Source: an uncultured Arcobacter sp. (GTDB lineage: Bacteria > Campylobacterota > Campylobacteria > Campylobacterales > Arcobacteraceae). From it: DNA of 10,303 bases. The notes beneath the pieces were generated by a model. That model ran no database searches. It was not told where the DNA came from and was given only the letters and a program-made list of their open reading frames with translations. Below are positions 1-8,100 of this stretch, piece by piece; within the stretch, counting starts at the first letter, position 1; each line of letters opens with the position of its first letter. The translations under genes and the position numbers were made by a program. The stretch lies in assembly GCA_913062735.1 (NCBI GenBank), contig CAJXWI010000047.1, forward strand, positions 1-10,303, given 5' to 3'.

Positions 1-86
1 TTTAATAAAGATTACCAAATAAAACAATAAAAAGAGGAAAAAAATAGTAAAAAAGGAATAGGAATTACTCTTTTATAAAAGGAAGT

Positions 87-314
87 TTAGGGTTTATAAA
101 GTATTTTTGATTGTTTTGTATAGGTTAAAGCATCGGGATTAAATACAGGAAAATCGTAATCCGTACTGTTATATTCCTCACTCAAAATTGCACGTGTGCT
201 TAATTCAACTCTTGATGCATCATAGTTTTTTTCTATATTATTTGTTCTAGGACTTCTTATATTTGAGTTATTATTAAAAGAAGCAGAAGAAATTGCACTG
301 TTTGAAACTGTCAT
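87..314 (-). CDS. Small hypothetical protein, 75 aa
   Basis: I do not recognise this protein. It is 75 residues, polar and Asn/Ser-rich in its first half, with no membrane segment, signal peptide or cysteine, so it is probably cytoplasmic and partly disordered. Near residues 32-41 it has the string DASRVELSTR. A D-x-x-RVELS-like string is reminiscent of small flagellar proteins such as FlgM, but this is a weak resemblance and I do not assign the function. The ATG has only a weak ribosome site (TGGA, about 5 nt upstream). It lies divergent from the AraC-family gene across 198 bp. The balanced, non-low-complexity composition and the absence of a competing frame favour a real gene, but a spurious frame is possible. 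Confidence 0.5.
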   Translation of the reverse strand: MTVSNSAISSASFNNNSNIRSPRTNNIEKNYDASRVELSTRAILSEEYNSTDYDFPVFNPDALTYTKQSKILYKP

Positions 315-485
315 GTATATCCATTTATTTTTATAAACAATGATATCAAATTTCTACTAAAAAAATATATAAACGTATTCCTATTATCTGACTTTTATAA
401 TTCATTTAATGTCTTATATTTTTATATTTACAGTATTTAGCATATTATTTGAAGAAATGAATATCTTTTATTTTTAAAGAAATAG

Positions 486-491
486 TATAAT
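486..491 (+). promoter_or_regulatory. -10 box of the AraC-family gene promoter
   Basis: A perfect TATAAT lies 21 bp before the ATG at 513. Transcription would begin near 497-498 and give a leader of about 15 nt that still contains the GGA ribosome site at 505-507. No convincing -35 hexamer is present at the expected distance, which is common for vegetative promoters in Campylobacterota. Upstream of it, 315-480 is A/T-rich spacer with nothing else I can support. Confidence 0.5.
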
Positions 492-512
492 ATTAAAAAG
501 ATTTGGACGCTT

Positions 513-1397
513 ATGAATAAAATGATTTTAAAACAAGTAAATACTCTTTATAAAAAAGATGGCCTACACAATACGTATTTAGACAATGTAAAAATATTTA
601 AAACAAGTATCAAAACTCCAAGAGCACCATTACTTTATGACTTATGTTTGGTTTTAGTTTTACAAGGTAAAAAGATTGGTTATTTAGGAAGTGAAACGTT
701 TGCATACAATAATAAAAACTATTTAGTAATTCCAACAACCATGCCCTTTGAATGTGAAACTCATGCATCAAAAGAAGAACCTTTTATTTGCGCCTTAATT
801 ACTATTGACAAAAAAATTATGTATGAACTTATAGATAGTCTTAACAATAAAGCCCCTAAGAAAGTTAGAAAATGTCATCTGGCCTTATTTTCAGATACTG
901 TTAATTTAGATATTGAAGACATTAGCTTAAGGCTTCTTAAAGCCTTAGAATCAAAAGAAGATTCTAAAATACTTGGAACATCACTTTTAAGAGAGCTTTA
1001 TTACAGAATTATTAAAGGAGAGAATGCATGTTTTTTACATAAAATGTTTTTAAATACAAATAACGAAGCTAAAATAGCAAGATCGATAAGAAATATTCAT
1101 CAGAATTATAATAAGCACTTAGACATTCCTAGTTTATCAAAAGAAGAGGAAATGAGTGTATCTTCTTTTCATACACATTTTAAAAAAACAACCTCTTATA
1201 CACCCTTACAATATATTAAAAATTTACGTTTAAATAAAGCAAAGGATTTTCTTGCAAAACAAAATTATCAGGTAAATGATACTGCTTACGCTGTTGGTTA
1301 TGAAAGTATTTCTCAGTTTTCTAAGGATTTTAAAATTTATTTTGGTTACCCGCCAAAAGAAGCAAAAGCCTCTTTTATCGAATATACCTTAGTTTAA
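513..1397 (+). CDS. AraC family transcriptional regulator (AraC_N + HTH_18), YqhC-like
   Basis: This is a DNA-binding regulator of 294 residues, the usual length for the AraC_N group. Residues about 37-110 form the AraC_N sensor core, with the typical run PLLYDLCLVLVLQGKK, then YLVIPTTMPFE, then HASKEEPFICALI. Residues 152-170 (LGTSLLRELYYRIIKGE) match the 'LREIYYRLL-GE' linker of the family. The C-terminal double helix-turn-helix covers about 190-287: first helix pair near 203-224 (MSVSSFHTHFK), then LQYIKNLRLNKAKDFL, then the second HTH with VGYESISQFSKDFK and the FGYPP signature. An odd point is LSKEEEMS in the first HTH, where the family usually has 'LA..A.MS'. The start is backed by GGA at 505-507, 5 nt before the ATG. 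The gene runs tail-to-tail with a YqhD-type reductase. In E. coli the AraC-family activator YqhC controls yqhD, so the same job is inferred here. Family assignment is firm; the target is inference. Confidence 0.93.
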   Translation: MNKMILKQVNTLYKKDGLHNTYLDNVKIFKTSIKTPRAPLLYDLCLVLVLQGKKIGYLGSETFAYNNKNYLVIPTTMPFECETHASKEEPFICALITIDKKIMYELIDSLNNKAPKKVRKCHLALFSDTVNLDIEDISLRLLKALESKEDSKILGTSLLRELYYRIIKGENACFLHKMFLNTNNEAKIARSIRNIHQNYNKHLDIPSLSKEEEMSVSSFHTHFKKTTSYTPLQYIKNLRLNKAKDFLAKQNYQVNDTAYAVGYESISQFSKDFKIYFGYPPKEAKASFIEYTLV

Positions 1398-1443
1398 AAA
1401 AGCACTTATATTAAAGCAAGTTCTAAAATCTTTTTGCTTTTTT
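1396..1443. terminator. Possible bidirectional terminator between convergent genes
   Basis: AAAAAAGCA (1396-1404) and TGCTTTTTT (1435-1443) are perfect inverted copies, so transcripts from either side would carry a stem ending in a run of six U. A tighter alternative stem pairs AAAGCAA (1413-1419) with TTGCTTT (1434-1440) around a 14-nt loop. The stems are A/T-rich and the region overlaps the end of the reductase gene, so this is a weak call. Confidence 0.3.
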
Positions 1444-2542
1444 CAAGAGTAATATTTTCATTCTCACCCAAAGCAAGCATTTTATGTTTTTCCAAAGCAT
1501 TTATAATATTAGAAACTACTTTATCATCAATATTATAGTTTTTAAGTTTTGTTGAAACTCCAACACTTTCGTATAAAGCTTCAATAGCTCTAATTACAGC
1601 TTCTGCATCGTTTTTTATTCCAAATACTTCTTTTCCCATAATTAAGAGTTTTTCTTTTTTATCTTCAAGCATTACACGCAAAAGAGAAGGTTGAACAACG
1701 GCAAGTGATTTGGCATGATCTAAACCATAAAAAGCAGTAAGTTCATGTCCTATCATATGAGTAGCCCAGTCTTGTGCTACTCCTGAGCCAATAAATCCAT
1801 TTAGTGCTTGATTTGCCAAAAGCATTAAGTTTTCTTGCCATAATTCATCTTTTCTATTTTCCCAAGAAGCAGCTAATGTTCGAAGACCTTTTAAAATTGT
1901 TTGGGCATATCCATCATGCAGTAGCGAGGTATTTGTAAGCGTTAAATACTGCTCACAGGTATGCACAAAAGCATCTACTAAACCATTTGCTAATTGGCTA
2001 TCACTTAAGCTGCTCATAACACTTGGATCTAAAATAGCAAATTTAGGATAAGAATAAGGAGAATGAAAAAATCTTTTTTCATTTGTTTCTTTTTTAGAAA
2101 TAACAGAAGCTGCATTTGATTCACTACCCGTTGCAGGCAGAGTCAAAATAGCACCCAAAGGAAGCGCTTTTTTAACTTCTGCACTTCCGTCTAAAAAGTC
2201 CCAGGCATCACCTTCATATAAGGCAGCTGCAATCAAGTATTTACAGCCATCAATAACAGAACCACCCCCAACAGCTAATACAAAATCAATTTTTTTCTCT
2301 TTTATAATTCTTACTGCTTTATTGAGTGTTTCTACTGTTGGGTTAGGCTCTACCCCTGAAAACTCAAAACAAGTATATTCTTCTAATGCCAAACTAACTT
2401 GTTCAAATACACCATTTTTTTTAATAGATCCACCACCATAAACTAGTAATACTTTTTGATTCTTTGAAATATACTTTGTAATTTCTTTTATTTGACCTTT
2501 TCCAAACTCAATTGCTGTTGGGTTTTGATATGAAAATTCCAT
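1406..2542 (-). CDS. yqhD: Iron-containing-type alcohol dehydrogenase, YqhD-like NADPH-dependent aldehyde reductase
   Basis: The 378-residue protein belongs to the group III (Fe-ADH) dehydrogenases and follows E. coli YqhD (387 aa) closely along its whole length. YqhD reduces a broad range of aldehydes to alcohols with NADPH in the cytoplasm and protects against reactive carbonyls. The N-terminal nucleotide domain has YGGGSIKK (35-42) and AVGGGSVIDG (90-99). The first matches the GGGS-x-KK loop linked to NADPH use in YqhD. LTLPATGSESNA (133-144) is the family signature. The expected metal ligands are all present: D190 and H194 in LVDAFVHT, H262 in DWATHMIGHELTA, and H276 in GLDHA. The tail has the YqhD-like LGENENITLE. 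The ATG is backed by AAGGA 5 nt upstream. It runs convergent with the AraC-family gene, 8 bp between stops. Direction, broad specificity and NADPH preference are inferred from the family. Confidence 0.95.
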   Translation of the reverse strand: MEFSYQNPTAIEFGKGQIKEITKYISKNQKVLLVYGGGSIKKNGVFEQVSLALEEYTCFEFSGVEPNPTVETLNKAVRIIKEKKIDFVLAVGGGSVIDGCKYLIAAALYEGDAWDFLDGSAEVKKALPLGAILTLPATGSESNAASVISKKETNEKRFFHSPYSYPKFAILDPSVMSSLSDSQLANGLVDAFVHTCEQYLTLTNTSLLHDGYAQTILKGLRTLAASWENRKDELWQENLMLLANQALNGFIGSGVAQDWATHMIGHELTAFYGLDHAKSLAVVQPSLLRVMLEDKKEKLLIMGKEVFGIKNDAEAVIRAIEALYESVGVSTKLKNYNIDDKVVSNIINALEKHKMLALGENENITLEKSKKILELALI

Positions 2543-2547
2543 AATTA

Positions 2548-2552
2548 TCCTT
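2548..2552 (-). promoter_or_regulatory. Ribosome binding site of the YqhD-like reductase
   Basis: Read on the minus strand this is AAGGA, 5 nt before the ATG at 2542. It fixes the start codon. Confidence 0.75.
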
Positions 2553-2568
2553 GATTTTTAAGTGTCTT

Positions 2569-2596
2569 ATTATAAAGAAATTTTCTTAGATTTCAA
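2569..2596 (-). promoter_or_regulatory. Promoter of the YqhD-like reductase
   Basis: On the minus strand, TTGAAA (2591-2596) and TATAAT (2569-2574) are separated by 16 bp, a good match to a vegetative promoter. The predicted start near 2562 leaves a leader of about 20 nt holding the AAGGA site. This suggests the reductase is expressed independently of the upstream histidine kinase gene. A 7-bp direct repeat overlaps and precedes the -35 box. Confidence 0.5.
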
Positions 2597-2614
2597 ATAG
2601 TCAATTATTCAAAT
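2592..2614 (-). repeat. Direct repeat at the reductase promoter (candidate operator)
   Basis: On the minus strand ATTTGAA occurs at 2608-2614 and again at 2592-2598, 16 bp start to start. The downstream copy overlaps the proposed -35 box. AraC-family activators commonly bind direct repeats next to or overlapping the -35, so this is a candidate site for the neighbouring regulator. The sequence is A/T-rich and chance is a real alternative. Confidence 0.25.
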
Positions 2615-2642
2615 TTCATGTATAATTCTACAAATCCTTCTT

Positions 2643-5093
2643 CTAAGAAATAGGAATATGAATATCAAAAACGACCCCTTTTTGCTCACTACTTGTGCAC
2701 TTAATGCTTCCTTTTAAATTATTTGTAATAATATTATAAATAATATTCAAGCCAAGCCCTGAACCTCCACCTTCTCTATTCGTTGTAAAAAAAGGATCAA
2801 ATATTTTATATAAATTTTCTTTACTTATTCCACAGCCATTATCTTGATAAACAAGTGTAAGTTCCTCATCTTTAAAAAGAATATCTAAGACAATATTTCC
2901 ACTCTTTGTATCTTTAAAACCATGTATATACGAATTGATAATTAAGTTTGTAATAATTTGTGCAAATAAACCTGGATAAGAATTTATTTCTAAATTTTTG
3001 TAGCAATTAATTTTTATAGCAATGTTTTTCTTTTTTGTTCTGTTTTGAACACTTAATAAAATAACATTGATGTACTCACTTACATTAAAAATTCTTTTTT
3101 GCTCACTTGTTTGATCAACTGTTACTTGCTTGAAATTTTTAATAATTGCAGCAGTTCGATGTAAATTGGAATTACTTAACGTTGTTAAAGAACTGCTGTC
3201 TTTTAAAAACTCCTCAAATTCTTCTTGTGACATCTCATTCTTTTCATATTTATTACGTATTGTACTTGCTAGGCTCATTAAGTGAGAGGTAGCTGTTATA
3301 CCAATACCTACTGGCGTATTAATTTCATGTGCAACACCAGTAACAAGCGCTCCTAAACTAGCCATTTTTTCTGCTTCGACTAATTTACTTTGAGTATTTT
3401 TTAAATTATCTACTGTTTCTTCTAATTGCTCATTTGATTCTTCAAGATCTTTAGCTTTTGTTTCAATAGTATCAAGCATCTCATTAAATTTTGTTGCAAG
3501 TATTTCTATTTCATTATTTTTGTTTTTAGTCTTGTAGCGTATAGAATAATCTCCTTTGGAAACTTTCAAGGCTAAAGTAGAAAGTATTTCAATAGGTCTT
3601 AATATTTTTTTAAAAAATACAAAACTAAGAACAGTAATAATTATTAAAAGAACGAAAGCCAAGAAAAGAATAAAATTCCTAATTTCTAAGGATTCAGCCT
3701 TAAGTTCTTCTACATAGACGCTTGAAACAATATACCATTCAAATTCTGGAATATAATCAATATATGAAACTTTGTCATAAATATAATTTCCTTTATCTTC
3801 TGGTTTGTCCCATTTATAATAAAAAGTTTTTTCTTGTGAGTTATAGGCATTTACAATTAAATCATAATTATTTTCTTTGCTAATAGGATGAAGCCACTCC
3901 CTTATATATTTGCCTTCAATGTTACTATTTGGGTGAATTAACATAAGACCTTTTTTTGTGATAACAAATAAATAGCCAGTTTTTACGAATTTAGTAGTGT
4001 AGATAATCTGTTTTAATTGATCAATTAGCTCTTTTTCTCTTTTTTGTACTTCTTGATTAATTAAATCAAGATAAATTCCAGTACCTACCATAATTTTCCA
4101 ATTAGGGAAATCCTTAACAAAAGAGAGTTTTTCTATGATTTTTTTATCTTTTTTATTCTTTTTCCACCAATAACGATAATACCCTTCGTTTTTATTTCTT
4201 GCAAGTTTAATCATATCACGTATAATATAATTGCCTTTTTTATCTATTAAGTCCCAAATATTTCTACCTTCTAAAACAGGATGAACTAAAGCCTTACCAC
4301 TATAATCAATAACAAAAAAATAATTACCATTATCGTATCTTATTTTTTGAATGGTATCAAGAACTTGATTTTTAAGATCTTCTTTTAATGCTTTTTCATA
4401 TTCTCCCGTACTAATAATCCAATCAAAAGGCTTAAATCTAAAAGCATAACTTATTTTATTCTCAACAGCATTTGATTTTGGGTTTAACCACTTATAGGTG
4501 AAAACTGCATTATTATGCATAAGTGATTTTTTCATTTTATTAAATATATTTTGAAGATTCCTATTTATAGGTCGTTTTGATGAAATTGTGCGAATGGGAT
4601 GCTCTATTATTTTTGAAGTTTTATAATCATTAATCCAAAAATAACCTCTTCCTTTTTTGTATCTATACATATTAACGAAGGTAATAATACTTGCTTTTAG
4701 TTCTTCTTGTGACATAGTATTCTTATTTTTTCCATAGAAGTCATTTAGGTTCTTTTCAAACTCTTTTGCTTTTTCTTTTAAACCATTTCCAATGTTTTTA
4801 GCTTTTGAATTATTATATTTGGAATCGATCATTGACCAAATAGAATCTGTAAGATTTTTTAGACTTTTTTGATTTTGAGAGATAGAAAAATCACGAAATC
4901 TCACTAAGTCTTTATTAACATTTTTTACTATTTTAACAATTTTGTTTAAGGTTTCTTTTGCATTCTTTTCTTCAATTTTTTTTATTTTATTTTCAACTTT
5001 TGGTACAATAAAAAGTGTTAATGCCAAGGTATACACAAGAATAGAAGTAGTTACAATAAGCATAGCTTTTAAGAATATTTTTGACTTGAACAT
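2643..5093 (-). CDS. Membrane sensor histidine kinase with three tandem Cache modules
   Basis: This is an 816-residue sensor kinase starting at the ATG at 5093. Membrane helices lie at about 5-31 and 473-493, enclosing a periplasmic region of about 440 residues. That region holds three similar Cache_2-type units: GYFWIND at 150, HP at 165 and DWIISTGEY ending at 232; YFFVID at 258, HP at 271 and WKIMVGTGIY ending at 341; YLFVIT at 374, HP at 387 and WYIVSSVY ending at 460. Such domains bind small extracellular ligands. A HAMP domain (about 494-545) and coiled coil follow. The kinase has HEINTPVG with phospho-acceptor H589, N-box N716/N720, DNGCG at 751-755, FDPFFTT at 765-771 and SGLGL at 778-782, so it looks catalytically intact. 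No receiver domain or response regulator is in the window. The frame is open 45 bp further up to a TTG, but that codon overlaps the promoter. The ligand is unknown. Confidence 0.93.
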   Translation of the reverse strand: MFKSKIFLKAMLIVTTSILVYTLALTLFIVPKVENKIKKIEEKNAKETLNKIVKIVKNVNKDLVRFRDFSISQNQKSLKNLTDSIWSMIDSKYNNSKAKNIGNGLKEKAKEFEKNLNDFYGKNKNTMSQEELKASIITFVNMYRYKKGRGYFWINDYKTSKIIEHPIRTISSKRPINRNLQNIFNKMKKSLMHNNAVFTYKWLNPKSNAVENKISYAFRFKPFDWIISTGEYEKALKEDLKNQVLDTIQKIRYDNGNYFFVIDYSGKALVHPVLEGRNIWDLIDKKGNYIIRDMIKLARNKNEGYYRYWWKKNKKDKKIIEKLSFVKDFPNWKIMVGTGIYLDLINQEVQKREKELIDQLKQIIYTTKFVKTGYLFVITKKGLMLIHPNSNIEGKYIREWLHPISKENNYDLIVNAYNSQEKTFYYKWDKPEDKGNYIYDKVSYIDYIPEFEWYIVSSVYVEELKAESLEIRNFILFLAFVLLIIITVLSFVFFKKILRPIEILSTLALKVSKGDYSIRYKTKNKNNEIEILATKFNEMLDTIETKAKDLEESNEQLEETVDNLKNTQSKLVEAEKMASLGALVTGVAHEINTPVGIGITATSHLMSLASTIRNKYEKNEMSQEEFEEFLKDSSSLTTLSNSNLHRTAAIIKNFKQVTVDQTSEQKRIFNVSEYINVILLSVQNRTKKKNIAIKINCYKNLEINSYPGLFAQIITNLIINSYIHGFKDTKSGNIVLDILFKDEELTLVYQDNGCGISKENLYKIFDPFFTTNREGGGSGLGLNIIYNIITNNLKGSIKCTSSEQKGVVFDIHIPIS

Positions 5094-5099
5094 CTTAAG

Positions 5100-5107
5100 C
5101 TTCCTCT
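5100..5107 (-). promoter_or_regulatory. Ribosome binding site that decides the kinase start
   Basis: On the minus strand this reads AGAGGAAG, 6 nt before the ATG at 5093. The alternative upstream TTG at 5138 has no comparable site, so the ATG is preferred. Confidence 0.75.
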
Positions 5108-5126
5108 GTATAAAATAATATATTTT

Positions 5127-5135
5127 ATTATAACA
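5127..5135 (-). promoter_or_regulatory. Extended -10 promoter of the triple-Cache kinase
   Basis: On the minus strand TGTTATAAT is a perfect extended -10 element (TG-N-TATAAT). Transcription would start near 5120, giving a leader of about 27 nt with AGAGGAAG in it. It lies downstream of the glutamate dehydrogenase stop, so the kinase has its own promoter. No good -35 is visible, as expected for extended -10 promoters. Confidence 0.55.
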
Positions 5136-5140
5136 CAATC

Positions 5141-5169
5141 AAAAAAAGTGAGTTTTTATAAGTCAAACT
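5141..5169 (-). terminator. Weak possible terminator after the glutamate dehydrogenase gene
   Basis: On the minus strand AGTTT (5165-5169) and AAACT (5151-5155) can pair around a 9-nt loop, followed after CAC by seven T (5141-5147). The stem is only 5 bp and A/T-rich, so read-through into the kinase gene is possible. Confidence 0.22.
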
Positions 5170-5182
5170 ATTCTTTTTCTAA

Positions 5183-8100
5183 CTATAAAAGGGATACCAT
5201 CAGTTGATTAACCGTAATAGAGATCTCTTTTAAATCTTTTTCTTCTTTATTCATAAAACTTTCTAAATAGGATTTAACTTTGTTGAAACTGGACTCATCA
5301 TTTATCATAAAAGAAGAAAAAGCAAGCTCAGGTTCTTCATTAAGGCGTTTAAAGTCAAGAATTTTACTTGTATAATGAAGTACAATATACTCAATAAACT
5401 GCAACATTTGATGACGTATAGCTGCATCGCTTTTTTTACTTAAATTAATTCTGTTTAAGGCAAAAATAATTTCTAGTATTTTAAATTCATGAATTAATGA
5501 ATAAAAAATCACAATTACATCTTTAAAAGAATGAACTGAATTTTCTTTAATATTAATAGCTGCTGGAATAAATCGTAAATATTCTATTACAGAATAAAAT
5601 AAATTAAAATCATTTTCTTTATCAATAATATTTTTAATAGTACCTTTATGAACCTCTTTTAATAAAACAAAAAGCTCTTTTTTATGATCAAGAATATGAC
5701 TGGCATCTAATTGATTGTTTTTAAGATATTTTACCATCCATCTCGTACTTACATATAAAGAGTATTCCACTTTATTAATTAAACGATATTGTTCTAAAGC
5801 ACTTAATTTATAATCATTATTTTCTATTTTCTCTCTAATATTTTCTACATCAAAAAGCTCATTAACAATAATATATGCTTTTATTTTCATTAAAAATTTT
5901 TCATGTCCTAATCTAGCATAATCACTAACAAAGGTTGCTCCTTGAGAGTTAATTACAAAATCTGCCATTTTAGTTGCAATAATTTCTCTTTTTAAAGGAT
6001 GATTATTAATATCTTTTTCATAAGCTCCAACAAATGAATGTGGAAAATAGCTGTATAAAAACTTATTAAAATATTTTTCATCAATTAAACTTGAATCCAT
6101 TAGAATCTTTTTTATGAAAATTTTAGCATAAGATAAAAGAGAGCCTAAAATAGGACGTACCAATGAAGAATTTTCATCTAGTACTTCTTTTATGTTTTCA
6201 TTTTTTGGAATATGAAAAGCTCTTCTATTAAAACTCTCAACCTTATTTTCCAAAACTTCAATCACTTTTATAAAATCACTTAGGTAGCGTCTTGAAAAAT
6301 GTTCATCAATAGAAATAGCCAAGGCTTGTTTATAAGAACTTTTTAAGACATAAGAAACAATATTTTGAGTTAAAGAATCCAAGATTGTTTTTACTTCTTC
6401 TTTTGGAATAATATCTTGCGCAACAACAGCATTTAATAATATTTTTAAATTTACTTCTCTATCTGAAGTATCTACTCCACCTGCATTATCTATCGCATCT
6501 AGGTTTATTCTTCCTCCTTGTAGGGCATATTCTATTCTTGCTCTTTGTGTAAAACCTAGGTTTCCCCCTTCACATACTACTCTTGCTTTTAGTTCACTTG
6601 CATCTATTCTTAGAGCCTCATTTTCTTTATCTCCAATATCTAAAGAGTTTTCATCACTGGCTTTTACATAGGTTCCCACACCTCCATTAAATAAAAGATC
6701 CACTTGTAAACATAAAAGTTTTTTCGCCAATTCTTCACCAGAGAGTGCTTTTTTACTTATATTTAAAAGTTTTTTAATTTCTTTACTTAAGATTATTTCT
6801 TTATCACTTCTCAAAAATACTCCACCACCTGTGGAAATTAGTTTTTTATTATAATTACTCCATGAGGATTTTTTAGCAAAAAACAATCTTCGTCTCTCTT
6901 CATACGCTTTTTCTAAATCAGGATTTGGATCTATAAAAATCTCTTTTTGTGAAATGGCACCAAGAAGTCTAAAGCTTTTACTTTCTATCATTCCATTACC
7001 AAAAACATCTCCGTTTAAAGACCCAATACCTACAAGAGAAATTTCATCGATATCAATATTAATACCCTCTTCTATAAAAAATCTTTTTGTAGACATCAAA
7101 GATCCTCTTGCTGTTATTCCTAATTCCTTGTGTCCATAACCATTAGATCCTCCACTTGCAAAAGCATCTCCTAACCAATAATGTCTTTTAAGAGATATAG
7201 CATTTGCAACATCACTCATAGCAGCTGTTCCTTTATCAGCAGCAACCACAAAATATGGATCGTCATCATCATAAGCCACAATTCTTTCATCTCGTATTAT
7301 TTTGTTATCAATTCGGTTATCAACCAAATCTAAATTGGCATTAATATATAAGGAATAAATTTTTTCAAAATACTCTTTTGTTACCTCTTTTTTTGAATTT
7401 ATTACAAAACCGCCCTTTGAGCCATCAGGAATAATAATAGAGTTTTTAGCATCTTGGGTAATCATTAAGGATTTAACTTCTTCTCTATAGTCTTCATGTC
7501 TCTCAGACCATCTAAGCCCTCCTCTTGAAACCTTTGACATTCTTAAATGAAGTCCATAAAAGTCATTATGATAAATATAGTTTTCTAAATTAGGCTGCAA
7601 GCCTTTTAAATTTTCTCCATAACGTTTCGTATCAATCTTAAAAGCAATTGTTTCTTCATTAAAAAAATAATTCGTTCGTAACAAACATTGTAAAAAACTT
7701 AGCGTTAATTTAAGAATTTTATCGTCCATTATTTGAGGAATTAGTTTAATTTCAGCATCGATTTCTAAATTTATATTTTTTAGTTGTGGCTCTTTGCTCT
7801 TTTCTTTTGGGTCAAATTTCATAATAAAATAATCAATGAAAAGTTTTGTAATATGAGAATGACTCGTAAGTGTAAGTAAAATACTTTGATACGTTATATT
7901 ACTTAGCGTTTGAGATAAATATTCAATAAGCGCTCGTATTAACTTTATCTTTTGCATAGAAAAGTTTTCTTTATAAACAAGCGAAAAAACTTTTGAATTT
8001 ATAATGGATTCATCCAATAAAGAATTGGTAATGATATTTTCGATATTCTTTTGGGATTTTTTTACAATATTAGGATTTTCTAAATTAAAATTAAATCTTG

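Noticed and set aside
70..81. Palindrome CTTTTATAAAAG just after the 75-codon gene, as a terminator
   Set aside because: The arms leave only a 2-nt loop, the stem is almost all A/T, and no T-run follows in the right direction.
1..86. Possible gene ends or a hydrophobic minus-strand start at the left edge
   Set aside because: Two short plus-strand tails (stops at 20-22 and 28-30) and a Phe/Leu-rich minus-strand frame without an ATG are open to the edge. All are too short in A/T-rich DNA to support a gene.
414..429. Tandem 8-bp repeat TTATATTT in the spacer before the AraC-family gene
   Set aside because: Only two copies of a pure A/T word in a spacer that is overwhelmingly A/T; expected by chance.
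6954..7139. Plus-strand 61-codon open frame inside the glutamate dehydrogenase gene
   Set aside because: It lies opposite the highly conserved catalytic core (the GIGSLNGDVFGNGM region), has no ribosome site or recognisable domain, and is explained as an antisense shadow.
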